NCBI RefSeq assembly: GCF_005116575.1
Contig: NZ_SWCN01000027.1
Span: 1-64,000, forward strand
Direction: 5' to 3'
Origin: Desulforhopalus sp. IMCC35007
Lineage (GTDB): Bacteria; Desulfobacterota; Desulfobulbia; Desulfobulbales; Desulfocapsaceae
Length of the DNA stretch: 64,000 nucleotides
Below are positions 25,990-35,923 of the stretch, in pieces (within the stretch, counting starts at the first letter, position 1; each line of letters begins with the position of its first letter). The notes under the pieces are model-generated. The model made no database searches. It saw nothing but the letters and a program-made list of their open reading frames with translations, and was not told the origin of the DNA. The translations under genes were made by a program, and so were the position numbers.

Positions 25990-27975
25990 ATGAATGGACA
26001 ACATTTTGCAAGTCTTGATCATGTAGATGACAATACCCCTATGGGCGGTAATTTGCTCGGTACGGGGGAAGGTGCGACTTTTCGTGTCTGGGCACCATCT
26101 GCTCGGGAGGTTTGGGTTCGTTGGGATTACCAAAAGACCGAACAGGGAGATTGGAAGAATAATGCAACTGCAGCTCTTCAACAAAAAGGTGGTGGCTTCT
26201 GGGTTGGTTTTGTCCCTGGTCTTACGGCTAGCGAAAGCTATATGTATTACGTGGTGGGTCCGGACGGCGGCATGGAAGGGTTGAAACGTGACCCGTATGC
26301 CCGTGATCTGACGGATGATCCCATGTGGCCGAATTGCCATTGTCTTCTCATCGATCCGCGCTCTTTTCCCTGGCACGATCAAGACTTTCGGCCCCCGCCT
26401 TTTCACGAGCTGATTATTTACCAGTTACACATCGGAGTCTGGTATTTTCCAGCAAATAGAAACAATGGGACATTTTTTGAAATCATTGCAAAACTCCCTT
26501 ACCTGAAAAATCTGGGTATAAACGCCATCCAGCCTCTACCTATTGAAGAGTTTTCGGGTACTTTCAGTCTCGGTTATAACGGTGTAGATTACTTTTCGCC
26601 AGAGACGGATTACGGTGTCCGAGATACCGATGCTGCTTTACAAACGTATCTGGCGTCAATAAACACGCAACTGTTGGCCATCAATCCTGGTTTTTCTCCA
26701 TATCGCCTCGAGGATATACAGGGCACTGCCAATCAACTGAAGGTTATGGTTGACATGTGCCATCTCTATAATATCGCGGTTCTGCTCGATGTTGTCTATA
26801 ACCATGCCGGAGGTGATTTTTCCGGCGGTGAATCGATTGCCAATGATAGGAGTATTTTCTTTTTTGATTGCAAATCGCGCGGGAATCTAAATGACAGCCT
26901 CTATTTTACCGACCGGGGCTGGGCTGGGGGACTGGTCTTTGCATACTGGAAGGATAATGTCAAACAGTTCCTGATTGACAACGCGACGTATTTTCTGACT
27001 GAATACCATTGCGATGGCTTTCGTTACGATGAGGTCAGTGTCATAAAAAACGTAGGGGGTTATCACGGCTGGCTGTTCTGCAAATATGTTACTGAGACAT
27101 GTAAATACATTAAACCAGAGGCCATTCACATCGCAGAATGTTGGCCGGTAGAGTCGGCAATCGTTAAGCCAGCCTCGCAAAATGGTGCCGGTTTTGATGC
27201 GATTCAGAATGACGGGCTGAGGGATGCGGTCCGGAGTGCCATTGGTCAGTCTGCCCAAGGGGCATCTGCATTTGTTGATATGGAACGTATCGGCAGAGAA
27301 ATTGCATCACCGATACTCAATGATAGATGGCGGGCGGTTCAATGTACTGAAAATCACGACCTGGTCAGGCATGACAGGGGTTGGCGCATTCCCAAAATCG
27401 CCGATAGTTCCAACAGCCGTTCCTGGTACGCACGGAGTCGATCGCGGGTTGCAATGGGGCTAACGCTCACGGCAGCAGGTATTCCTCATATTTTTATGGG
27501 GCAGGAAATGCTTGAAGACAAGCAGTGGAGTGATAATCCCCAGCACCCCTTCCTGATCTGGTGGGAAGGCCTGGATCAGGGCGACAAAGCCATGGTGGAT
27601 TTTCTTCAATTTACCCGAGAGGTCATTGCCGTCCGAAGATCCCAGAAAGGACTGAGAGGTGACGGTATCAATGTGTATCATGCAAGTAATGATAATCGTA
27701 TTTTAGCCTTTCACCGCTGGGTTCCCCGGGAGGGTTATGATGTAGTTGTTGTAGCCAGCTTGAATGAGTCTACTTTCAATAGTTATGAGCTGGGCTTTCC
27801 GATTAACGGCTATTGGAAAGAGGTGATCAACAGCGATGTGTATGATAACTGGGCCAATCCCTGGGGTACCGGCAATGGAGGAGAAATATACGTATCCGGT
27901 GGCGGTATGCACGGTCTGCATTTTTCAACATCCATAACAATCCCGGCAAACAGCATTCTTATTTTTTCAAAGTGA
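25990..27975 (+). CDS. GH13 alpha-glucan enzyme (branching-enzyme-like)
   Basis: This 661-residue protein has an N-terminal CBM48-type domain (GATFRVWAPSAREVWVRWDY) and a GH13 catalytic barrel. Predicted catalytic residues are Asp347 (CDGFRYDEV), Glu383 (HIAECWP) and Asp457 (TENHD); VVYNHAG is conserved region I. The C-terminal ~100 residues form the all-beta C domain. It resembles 1,4-alpha-glucan branching enzymes or maltooligosyltrehalose hydrolases more than plain amylases. A ~45-residue insert after YGVRDTD (AALQTYLASINTQLLAINPGF) is unusual. No signal peptide, so it acts on cytoplasmic glycogen-like polymer. GGGAG precedes the ATG. Monocistronic after the ycaO terminator. Confidence 0.85.
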   Translation: MNGQHFASLDHVDDNTPMGGNLLGTGEGATFRVWAPSAREVWVRWDYQKTEQGDWKNNATAALQQKGGGFWVGFVPGLTASESYMYYVVGPDGGMEGLKRDPYARDLTDDPMWPNCHCLLIDPRSFPWHDQDFRPPPFHELIIYQLHIGVWYFPANRNNGTFFEIIAKLPYLKNLGINAIQPLPIEEFSGTFSLGYNGVDYFSPETDYGVRDTDAALQTYLASINTQLLAINPGFSPYRLEDIQGTANQLKVMVDMCHLYNIAVLLDVVYNHAGGDFSGGESIANDRSIFFFDCKSRGNLNDSLYFTDRGWAGGLVFAYWKDNVKQFLIDNATYFLTEYHCDGFRYDEVSVIKNVGGYHGWLFCKYVTETCKYIKPEAIHIAECWPVESAIVKPASQNGAGFDAIQNDGLRDAVRSAIGQSAQGASAFVDMERIGREIASPILNDRWRAVQCTENHDLVRHDRGWRIPKIADSSNSRSWYARSRSRVAMGLTLTAAGIPHIFMGQEMLEDKQWSDNPQHPFLIWWEGLDQGDKAMVDFLQFTREVIAVRRSQKGLRGDGINVYHASNDNRILAFHRWVPREGYDVVVVASLNESTFNSYELGFPINGYWKEVINSDVYDNWANPWGTGNGGEIYVSGGGMHGLHFSTSITIPANSILIFSK

Positions 27976-28264
27976 ATCAGTGAGGTGCAGGGTTTGCTCA
28001 ACTCCTCGCAACGTTGCATTCCATTCGTTATAGCGAGAGACCTTCCGGGAAAACCTGCTTAGAACGAATTTATCTGGTGTTCCTCAACTGCTTCCTGAGT
28101 CTTGCTAGAAACCCTGGTAGCTTCTGTTTATTCTTACCCAAATTGGTAGATATCGTTTGACATTATTTTTCCCCAAATTACATACTATATGAGTATGTGC
28201 CACATAGTGGCATGAAGGTCGGGCAATTGATATGTTATTTAGTGGTTATGCAGAGGAGGAACAA

Positions 28265-28714
28265 ATGAAGACATTACGCTATTCAATAAAAATTGATGCA
28301 GATAGAAGTCATGTTTGGAACACCATGCTTGAACCTGGGAAATATGAACAGTGGGTGAAGGCTTTTTCAGAGAACTCTGGTTTTGAAGGCCGATGGGAGG
28401 CCGGGGCGACTGTTAAATTTGTTGATCCGAATATGGGTGGAACGAAAGCAATATTAGAGATCTTTGAACCCCACAACTGTATTTTGGCTAAAAATGTTGC
28501 AATGATAACTCAAGAAGGAATTGAAGAAACGGAAAGTGAAACAGCACGGCAATGGATCGGCACCACAGAGAAATATCTTTTGTCCGAGTCTGAAGGCAAA
28601 ACGATCTTAGCCATTGAAATGTACACCCATCCGTCGTTTGTCGAGATGTTCGACTCCTGTTGGCCCAAAGCACTCGAAAACATTAAATTACTCTCTGAAG
28701 GCCAAACCATTTAG
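28265..28714 (+). CDS. SRPBCC / START-like domain protein
   Basis: This 149-residue protein has the START/SRPBCC beta-alpha layout: MKTLRYSIKIDADRSHVWNTML, EPGKYEQWVKAF, then strands (WEAGATVKFVD, AILEIFEPHNC) and a C-terminal long helix (WPKALENIKLL). Such proteins bind hydrophobic ligands; the AHSA1 branch also includes chaperone activators. No catalytic residues are known for this branch. GAGGAGG precedes the ATG at 28265, better than the upstream start at 28232. It seems to be transcribed alone. Confidence 0.8.
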   Translation: MKTLRYSIKIDADRSHVWNTMLEPGKYEQWVKAFSENSGFEGRWEAGATVKFVDPNMGGTKAILEIFEPHNCILAKNVAMITQEGIEETESETARQWIGTTEKYLLSESEGKTILAIEMYTHPSFVEMFDSCWPKALENIKLLSEGQTI

Positions 28715-29276
28715 AATGCATAGCCAGTACGTATTCAAGACGACAAAAAGCTGTAGTAACTGACCGACCTGTCTAAATTGCCGATTCAACGTCTGTGCTT
28801 TTTTTGACTGATAACTGTATATTTTTTCTATGAAGGCAGGGTCTTGCCTGTCTGGTTAAAAGAGCTTTCAGATGGTAGAGCGTATCTGGAGAGATACAGG
28901 AACTATACGTATCAACTTTTGGTTTTTGGGAAGAGTTTGATCTTGAAAAGAAACAGCCTCTTAGCAGATTGTATCTCCTCCGACCTGTGCGACCTGTATC
29001 TCAGCGAAGATGAGCCACCCTGTGATGGTCAGGTACTTTGGTTTTCTGTTGGGGGAACTGTTGACAACTTTTGAGAATTATAGGAACATTTTTGTAGAAA
29101 ATATCCTGTAACGGTAAGGTTAAGCGCAATAAGCGAGGCAGAAAAAAAATTGCCTAAATCAGCCTGAGAAGGTAGCCTGTAAGGAGTCGATTAAACAGAT
29201 CCCGTCTGAAGACCATTTTTTTAGTTTGCCCCAAAAGGCAAGTACTTATCATCTAACCAACGAGTACGCCGATTTT
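28715..29276. other. gap before diguanylate cyclase gene
   Basis: About 560 bases. A 76-codon frame at 28844 begins with TTG and has no recognisable product. The frame of the cyclase stays open leftwards past 29160 without a normal start codon, so its true start is uncertain. A AAGGAG at 29181 is not followed by a usable start. Confidence 0.4.
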
Positions 29277-30353
29277 ATGGACCCGATAATGGACTTCAGC
29301 GAAGCGGAAAGAAAACGCAGTTATCAACTCAACCTGCTGATTGGGCTTATCGGCGGTGTTTTTCTCCTCGCCTTCGGGATCAATGCGCTGGTTGATGGCA
29401 AGTTTTTACTTGCTGCGAACCTGATTTTACCCGCTGTGGTCGGCCTCGGTTCTTTGCTGCTTATGCGGTCGACTATCGACCTGCGTTACGGTAAAAACGG
29501 GGTTTCTCTGGCTGCAAGTTATTTGTTCCTTTACCTGATTATCAGTGGTGGTGTCGAAGGTACGGGTCCGCTATGGTGTTACTCTCTGCTTGCCCTGATA
29601 ACTTTTCTTCAGGGTCTGCGACGAGGCATCTGCGTGGTCGCTGGACTCACTGTCTTAACCCTGTTGTTGATGTTCATACCTAACCTGCCTTTTGCGATTG
29701 CAGAGTACAGTATTCTTTTCAAGACACGCTTTATCGCCTCTTTTCTGGCCCTGGCAATAATGGCACTGATTTATGAGTATCTGCGCGCCGAGAGTCAGGC
29801 GCGATACCGGTTGATCAGCAGCCAGTTCGACAAGGCATCCCGCACCGATGATTTGACCGGGGTGGCTAATCGCCGCGAGATGAATGCACTATTGAAAATG
29901 GAGTACGGCAAATTTATGCGATATGGGCAGACGTTTTCGGTAATCATGCTCGATCTTGATCGATTCAAGCATTTGAACGACAGCTTTGGTCATGGGTTTG
30001 GCGACCGGATGCTGATTGAAGTCGCTTCACGGCTGTCTGCAAACATCAGGCAGACGGATCATGTCGCTCGCTGGGGCGGCGAAGAATTCCTGATTCTGCT
30101 GTCACAGACTAATCTGGCCCAGGCAATCAAAGTGGCGGAAAAACTGCGATTAGTTGTGGCTGACATTGAATCGGGCGAATTACCGCGACGTCAAACTATA
30201 ACCGCAAGCCTGGGTGTGCAGAGTATCGAATATGCTGAAACGGTTGAGAGCCTGATCAACCAGGCTGATGATCGCTTGTATCAGGCTAAAAACGGTGGCC
30301 GAAATCGGGTTGTCGCCCAAAATGTTTACCATTCTGAGGCTAATGTCGATTGA
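29277..30353 (+). CDS. membrane diguanylate cyclase (GGDEF)
   Basis: This protein has about 358 residues. The first ~190 hold about six hydrophobic segments (LLIGLIGGVFLLAFGI, LILPAVVGLGSLLLM, AASYLFLYLIISG, VAGLTVLTLLLMFI, FIASFLALAIMALIY), a membrane sensor of the 7TM/MASE type. The GGDEF domain begins DDLTGVANRREM, has DLDRFKHLNDSFGHGFGD and an active GGEEF motif. The inhibitory I-site R-x-x-D is present as RQTD five residues before GGEEF, so c-di-GMP should feed back. ATG at 29277 is a conservative start; TTG at 29226 would add 17 residues. This enzyme could supply the ligand for the PilZ proteins and GEMM riboswitches nearby. Confidence 0.9.
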   Translation: MDPIMDFSEAERKRSYQLNLLIGLIGGVFLLAFGINALVDGKFLLAANLILPAVVGLGSLLLMRSTIDLRYGKNGVSLAASYLFLYLIISGGVEGTGPLWCYSLLALITFLQGLRRGICVVAGLTVLTLLLMFIPNLPFAIAEYSILFKTRFIASFLALAIMALIYEYLRAESQARYRLISSQFDKASRTDDLTGVANRREMNALLKMEYGKFMRYGQTFSVIMLDLDRFKHLNDSFGHGFGDRMLIEVASRLSANIRQTDHVARWGGEEFLILLSQTNLAQAIKVAEKLRLVVADIESGELPRRQTITASLGVQSIEYAETVESLINQADDRLYQAKNGGRNRVVAQNVYHSEANVD

Positions 30354-30545
30354 GGTTCTGACCCGTCCTTTAGATGTCAGCCGACTTTGTTGATTGACAG
30401 TGGGCTGATCACCCCGCACAGTACCACCATTACCGGCACAATCGAGTACAGCCGATCAGCGATCTCAATAGTTGAGGATACTTATCTGCAATGGTCATGT
30501 AATCCCGCATGTTAAATATTTCAGTTTTTGACAGGCGAGGTTAAG

Positions 30546-32834
30546 TTATTTTTGGGAGTTTGTAAAAGCTTCCTTTATTGCTCGGACGAGTTCATGTAGT
30601 TGATATGGTTTAACAAGAGCCCCACAAAAGCCATATTCATGATGACTGGACATGATTGGATCGGTAGAATAACCACTTGATACTATCACTTTGGCCTTTT
30701 TATCTAGAGACAATATTGCTTTTACAGATTCTTTTCCCCCCATGCCTCCAGAGATTGTCAGGTCCATAATTGTTAAATCTATAGGAGAATCGCTTTCCAT
30801 TGCCTGTTTGTATAACGATACAGCTTCACCTCCATCTTTGGCGAGGACTGTTTCATGTCCCATGCTTGTCAGCATAGCCTGAGACATATTCCTGACCATT
30901 TCTTCATCATCCATTACCATAACTTTTATTTTAGCAGGATCTGTATCAATAATTTTTTCTTTCTGGGCTTCCTGGTGGGTCTGCGTTGAAGCAGGGAGAA
31001 AGATTGTAAATATTGTCCCGCAGGCCGATGTTGACTCTACCTGAATATGACCATTATGCTTTTTTATTATTGAGAAGGTGATAGCCAGTCCGAGACCGCT
31101 GCCTTCTTGTTTTGTTGAAAAATACGGATCGAAAATCCTTCCAAGTATGTTGGCTGGGATGCCTACACCGCAGTCTTTTATGCTCAGCTTAATGTAGTTA
31201 CCTGCGCGTAGAGAAATTGTGCTGGCCTGTTCTTTTTGAGTATAGTTTTCGCAGACAATTTCAATTGTGCCGCCATCAGGCATAGCCTGGTTAGCGTTGA
31301 GAATAATATTTTGTACTACCTGGCTGATCTGGCCTTTGTCGATTTCAACCAGCCAGAGATCATCAACGAATTCATATTTTGCTATAGATTTCTCCCCATG
31401 GAGAATAAATTCAGCAGAGTCCTGAACAACTTCTTTGAGAGACGCTGCTTCTTTTATTGGCTCACCCCCTTTTGAAAAGGTAAGCAATTGTTGGGTGAGA
31501 CCCTTCGCACGAAATGATGCCTTTTCTGCCTCGATTAGGAGTTTTTGTGTTTCTGGCGTAAGCTGAGAATCAAGACGAGCTAAATTGATGTTACCTAAAA
31601 TGGATACCAAAATGTTGTTGAAATCGTGGGCGATTCCACCTGCCAATACTCCAACGGACTCAAGTTTATGCAGCTTCAGCAGGTCTTCTTCTGCACGTTT
31701 TCGGTCGGAAATATCCAGGTGCGTCCCTGACGCCCTCAGTGGATTTCCTTCGGCATCTTTTTCAACAACTTTTCCTCGGCCGAGAATCCATTTGTAATCG
31801 CCATTTTTCCCTCGAAGACGAAACTCGATATTCCAGTTTTCGTTGTTTCTCAGGTTTTCATCTAATGCTCTGAGAACACGTTTTTTGTCTTCTGGATGCA
31901 GAAGTTTTAACCAGGTTTCTTTTGTGTGAGAATGCTCGGTAGGAGCATAGCCAAGCATGCTTAGATATTTGTCATTGAAGAACGTTTCTCCGGTTTGTAA
32001 ATTCCAGTCCCATAAACCTAAATCTGAACCTTCAATCGCAAGTTTCAATTGTTCCTGGCTTTTGCGCAGTTGATCTTCAATCGTTTTTCGCTCTGTTATA
32101 ACCTCAGTGTAGACAATAATACCTCCAATGGTACCGTCAGATTCATACCATGGGCGGCATTCCCATCGTGTCCAATCAACGGAACCATCATCTCTAGAAT
32201 AGGAGTCTTCCTCAGAACTTAATACTTCACCTTTCAGACATTTCTGATGAACATCTCTCCATTTTTGAGGGAGATCAGGAAATACCTCATAATGATGCTT
32301 ACCAATGACTTTTTCTTCCTTTATTTTGTATTCTTTGAGATATCGATCACTGACATAAATATAATTCAAGTCCCTGTCATGCACAGCAATTGCACTTCGA
32401 GCATGAGATATGACATAGTCCATCAAGTCCCGAGAATGTCTGAGTTGCTCCTCAACTTGTTTTCTTCTGCTGATATCATTGAAAATAAAAAGTAAATAAT
32501 CCTGCTTTTCCGCAACAAAAGGCATTATATGATAATTGACAGTGACTGCTTTCCCAGTGGATGAAGTAACAGACACTTCACCATGTCTCTCCTTTTTTTC
32601 TCTGATTACAGCTCGTGCCGCATCTAATAAACCGGATTGTTTCCATGAATCCAGAGAGTTGATGTTTTGCCGAAGAATCTGAGATCTGGTTTTGCCAACC
32701 ATCTGACACATTCCATTGTTCACTTCCAGGTACTGACCTGAAAAATCGCAGACCGCCATCCCTACAGAGCCGCTTGAGATTATTGCTTCATAAAAGCGAA
32801 GGGTAGATACTGATTTTTTTTGAGAAAAATTCAT
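30546..32834 (-). CDS. hybrid PAS sensor histidine kinase with C-terminal receiver
   Basis: This 762-residue protein has no transmembrane segments. Three PAS domains follow each other (residues ~12-125, FYEAIISSGSVGMAVCD; ~140-260, DLMDYVISHARSAIAVHD; ~270-390, LKLAIEGSDLGLWDWN with its PAC end). The HisKA-type H box lies near residue 402 (GGIAHDFNNILVSI), followed by a HATPase with NANQAM, DCGVGI and GSGLGL. The C-terminal receiver (MVMDDEEMVRN, phospho-Asp near 688 in IMDLTISGG) makes it a hybrid kinase that would pass phosphate to an HPt or regulator elsewhere. The start lacks a clear ribosome-binding site. No partner gene is adjacent. Confidence 0.9.
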   Translation of the reverse strand: MNFSQKKSVSTLRFYEAIISSGSVGMAVCDFSGQYLEVNNGMCQMVGKTRSQILRQNINSLDSWKQSGLLDAARAVIREKKERHGEVSVTSSTGKAVTVNYHIMPFVAEKQDYLLFIFNDISRRKQVEEQLRHSRDLMDYVISHARSAIAVHDRDLNYIYVSDRYLKEYKIKEEKVIGKHHYEVFPDLPQKWRDVHQKCLKGEVLSSEEDSYSRDDGSVDWTRWECRPWYESDGTIGGIIVYTEVITERKTIEDQLRKSQEQLKLAIEGSDLGLWDWNLQTGETFFNDKYLSMLGYAPTEHSHTKETWLKLLHPEDKKRVLRALDENLRNNENWNIEFRLRGKNGDYKWILGRGKVVEKDAEGNPLRASGTHLDISDRKRAEEDLLKLHKLESVGVLAGGIAHDFNNILVSILGNINLARLDSQLTPETQKLLIEAEKASFRAKGLTQQLLTFSKGGEPIKEAASLKEVVQDSAEFILHGEKSIAKYEFVDDLWLVEIDKGQISQVVQNIILNANQAMPDGGTIEIVCENYTQKEQASTISLRAGNYIKLSIKDCGVGIPANILGRIFDPYFSTKQEGSGLGLAITFSIIKKHNGHIQVESTSACGTIFTIFLPASTQTHQEAQKEKIIDTDPAKIKVMVMDDEEMVRNMSQAMLTSMGHETVLAKDGGEAVSLYKQAMESDSPIDLTIMDLTISGGMGGKESVKAILSLDKKAKVIVSSGYSTDPIMSSHHEYGFCGALVKPYQLHELVRAIKEAFTNSQK

Positions 32835-34227
32835 GCTTTTATTAGCTTAGAATTCTGTTTTTAAACCGCAAATGTCGAGTTCTGTCATCTCTTTCCAATT
32901 TTACATTTTTGAATCAATGTATCGAATACGTTCAATCAAGGAAAATGGTTAAAATGGTCATGTGGGTTGCCCCATGCTGAACAAGAAGTTTTGTAGAAAC
33001 TACGCCGCATTCTGTATTGTTATACAGAAAGAAATCATGTTAGGCAAGATGCAAGACAACAGGGCAGTAGGGGGTAAGGACTGGATAGAGACTTGCACTG
33101 CCGATAAAAAGAGGCATGCTAATCCAGCGACTAAGGCTCATTCCTGTTTTTCTTCAAATTCCGTTTGGTAAATTACGCCTTGACCTAAAACTGCAACTTC
33201 CGGAAGAAGGTAAAACCGTACGTTCAGGAATGAGTTTAAGATTGCAGATGAATCTTATCCCCTGCGAAAAAAAGGGTGGGAAAAATCAAGAACCTGAAGC
33301 CCCGGGCCGTGAAAATTATCTGCTACAAAACCCTGATAAAGACAATTTCGGGCAAGGAAAAAACCGCCTGCCGTTTGAATTACATCCGTGCCAAAACTGG
33401 CTGTCATCTCCTGTACCTTGATCAACTGCAGTTTCCTGGTCATGTCTCTCCTGATCCTCTTGAGAATCTTTGGTTTTTCCTGCAAAATCGGGAGTTAATG
33501 GTTCGAGAAATGGTTCAAGGCAGTTCTCGGTGCTGGCAGAGAAGGTTGTTCTACGCCGCAGCAGATACTATCAATACGCTGCCAGCCCAGCATGAGTGGG
33601 GTAAGCTGAATGTACCGGGCAAACTCTATTTGAACTGGATCACGGACAGAGTGTGCGTGGTATCGTCGCCTTCTTGTTTATCACCTCAGGGTTGTCAAAG
33701 GCGGCATTGAAATTCAGAACAATGACATGGTTGCCTCGGATGATGAATCCAGACGGGCCGTCCTTTTTTTCGCCGGCCTGATCCACCTGCCCGATGCGTG
33801 TCTCCATTTTGGGCCATCAGTTCAAGCCTGTCACTTGTATCAATACCATAACCTACGTTGGCAAACAGAACGTGACGTAAAAGCTGTTGTTCCATGCGTC
33901 CTGTTTCATGCCGTCGTGGACAGCCTTTAATCCGACGGTACTTTCTAGGTTGTGAACCTAGAGCTTTTCAGTTTTTTTCCCAGATAGAAATAAGTTTTGT
34001 GCCGATTGTTTCATGTCGTTAAATCAAATATTTTTCTCACTATACATAGAACGCTGTAATGCAACAGACTTAAACTGGTTTTTATCTGACAGGTTGTAAG
34101 GCGTCCATCATCGGGCGCAAAGATCTGCGGGAATTTTGTTAATACTCGCCTGACGACCACTTTTTTCGGTCGCCACGCTGTGCGGGGATACGTTCCTCCA
34201 CGAAATAATAATACAGGAGTTCCATTG
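32835..34227 (+). other. decayed region of about 1.4 kb
   Basis: No intact gene. Plus-strand frames 33116-33421 and 33276-33710 follow each other in different frames and read as if one protein had been frameshifted near 33270 (FGKLRLDLKLQLPEEG, then LNYIRAKTGCHLLYLDQLQF and WGKLNVPGKLYLNWI). I do not recognise the product. The region ends with a hairpin at 33945. Confidence 0.3.
33945..33980 (+). terminator. possible terminator in decayed region
   Basis: CTAGGTT (33945-33951) pairs with AACCTAG (33955-33961) around GTG, followed by AGCTTTTCAG and seven T. It could end the plus-strand decayed gene. Confidence 0.4.
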
Positions 34228-35841
34228 GTGTTCAGGCAAAGTGTGAACAGTGACATGCTCAGTCCGGTTTCGTTTCTCGCCCGGAGCGCTCGGGTCTATC
34301 CGAACAAGGTTGCCGTGGTCTATGGAGATCGCAGGTACACCTACCGTGAATTTCAGGAGCGCATCCACCAGCTGGCACATTCGCTGTTGGAAAAGGGTAT
34401 CGGCCCCGGCGACAAGGTGGTTTTCATCTGTCCCAATACACCGCCTCTTTTAGAGGCGCATTACGCCATTCCCATGATTGGCGCTGTCCTGGTATGTGTC
34501 AATACCCAGTTATCGGGCCAGGAATATCTTCATATCATCAACCATTCCGAAGCAAAGGCTGTTTTTGTCGATAACGAATATGTAGCGCAGATCCTTGCTG
34601 TGGTTGGCGATTTTGCCAAGGTTAAACTGTTCGTCAACATCTGTGAAAACAGCTGTTCACTCCTTTTGCAGGGTCCGGAATATGAATCTTTTCTCCTGGG
34701 AAGGGCAAAGACACCGCCCGTGGTTGAAGGCATTATTGATGAAAACGCGTTGATCTCCATCAATTATACCTCCGGAACGACAGGCAAACCGAAAGGGGTT
34801 ATGTACAGTCACCGTTCAACGTACCTGCATACCCTGGGTGAGATCGTCGAGTCCTCGCTGAAACCTGCCTCCGTGTATCTCTGGACCCTGCCAATGTTTC
34901 ACTGCAATGGCTGGAGTTTTCCATGGGCGGTTACCGCGGTGGGGGCAACCCATGTCTGTCTGCGAGAATGTCTGCCGACAGAGATTTTTCAGTTTATTGA
35001 AAAAGAAAATGTCTCCCATCTCTGCGCTGCACCGACGACCCTGCTCAGGATGATCTGCTCTCCGGAGGCGGCCAGGGTGAGACTGCACCGTCCCCTGGAA
35101 ATTCTTACCGCCGGGGCCTCTCCTTCGCCCACGATCATCCAGGGGATGGAGGAAATTGGTGCAAACGTCACCCATGTCTACTGCCTGACTGAGCTTCATG
35201 GCCCGCACAGTGTCTGTGCCTGGCAACCATCGTGGATTGAACTTGATCCAGAAAAAGTATCGAGAATGAAAGCGAGACAGGGGGTCGCATATACCACCAG
35301 CATCCATATGGAGGTGGTTGATCCACTGACGATGCAGCCTGTACCGGCTGATGGGCAGACCATGGGGGAGGTGGTGATGCGGGGCAATAATGTCATGCTC
35401 GGCTATTACAAAGACCACGAGGCAACCCAAAGGGCTTTCCGGGATGGGTGGTTTCACAGCGGTGACCTGGGGGTCATACATCCTGACGGGTATATCCAGG
35501 TGATGGATCGAACCAGCGATGTCATCGTCAGGGGTGGTGACATCATTTCTTCCATTGAAATTGAGGATATTATCTACCAGCATCCTGATGTTCTGGAAGT
35601 AGCTGTAGTTGCAATCCCGGATCCAGTCTGGGGCGAAGTGCCGAAGGCATTTGTCGTTCCCAAATATGGTACAAATCCCACCGGGGAAGAAATTATCGAT
35701 TTCTGCCGGAAAAATCATGCGGAGTATAAATCACCAAAGACTGTTGAATTCTGCCAGCTGCCCAAAACGGCAACCGGTAAGACCATGAAAGCGAAACTGC
35801 GGCATCAGGAATGGTTTGGCCAGGATCGCCATGTGCGTTGA
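34228..35841 (+). CDS. AMP-forming acyl-CoA synthetase
   Basis: This 537-residue adenylate-forming enzyme would activate a fatty acid to acyl-CoA using ATP. The P-loop-like motif YTSGTTGKPKG lies near residues 180-190, LTAGASPSP and YCLTELHGP match the central acyl-pocket motifs, GWFHSGDLG is the hinge-domain motif and KTATGKTMK holds the C-terminal catalytic Lys. The substrate is not defined by sequence; short- or medium-chain acids fit the neighbours. Start: GTG at 34228 has GGAG eight bases upstream; TTG 34225 and ATG 34255 are alternatives. It is the first gene of a beta-oxidation cluster. Confidence 0.9.
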   Translation: MFRQSVNSDMLSPVSFLARSARVYPNKVAVVYGDRRYTYREFQERIHQLAHSLLEKGIGPGDKVVFICPNTPPLLEAHYAIPMIGAVLVCVNTQLSGQEYLHIINHSEAKAVFVDNEYVAQILAVVGDFAKVKLFVNICENSCSLLLQGPEYESFLLGRAKTPPVVEGIIDENALISINYTSGTTGKPKGVMYSHRSTYLHTLGEIVESSLKPASVYLWTLPMFHCNGWSFPWAVTAVGATHVCLRECLPTEIFQFIEKENVSHLCAAPTTLLRMICSPEAARVRLHRPLEILTAGASPSPTIIQGMEEIGANVTHVYCLTELHGPHSVCAWQPSWIELDPEKVSRMKARQGVAYTTSIHMEVVDPLTMQPVPADGQTMGEVVMRGNNVMLGYYKDHEATQRAFRDGWFHSGDLGVIHPDGYIQVMDRTSDVIVRGGDIISSIEIEDIIYQHPDVLEVAVVAIPDPVWGEVPKAFVVPKYGTNPTGEEIIDFCRKNHAEYKSPKTVEFCQLPKTATGKTMKAKLRHQEWFGQDRHVR

Positions 35842-35923
35842 GCGGGACTGGTTAACCACAATGTGCCGGCAAGTGTGATGCAAGAGCGTCATCTCGATCA
35901 ACCCTTACTGGAGCGATAAGCAT

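Noticed and set aside
28844-29074. 76-codon plus-strand frame
   Set aside because: Begins with TTG, no ribosome-binding site, and no family pattern.
29226-29276. TTG start for the diguanylate cyclase
   Set aside because: No ribosome-binding site and the added residues are not needed for the membrane domain; the true start may still be upstream, as the frame is open.
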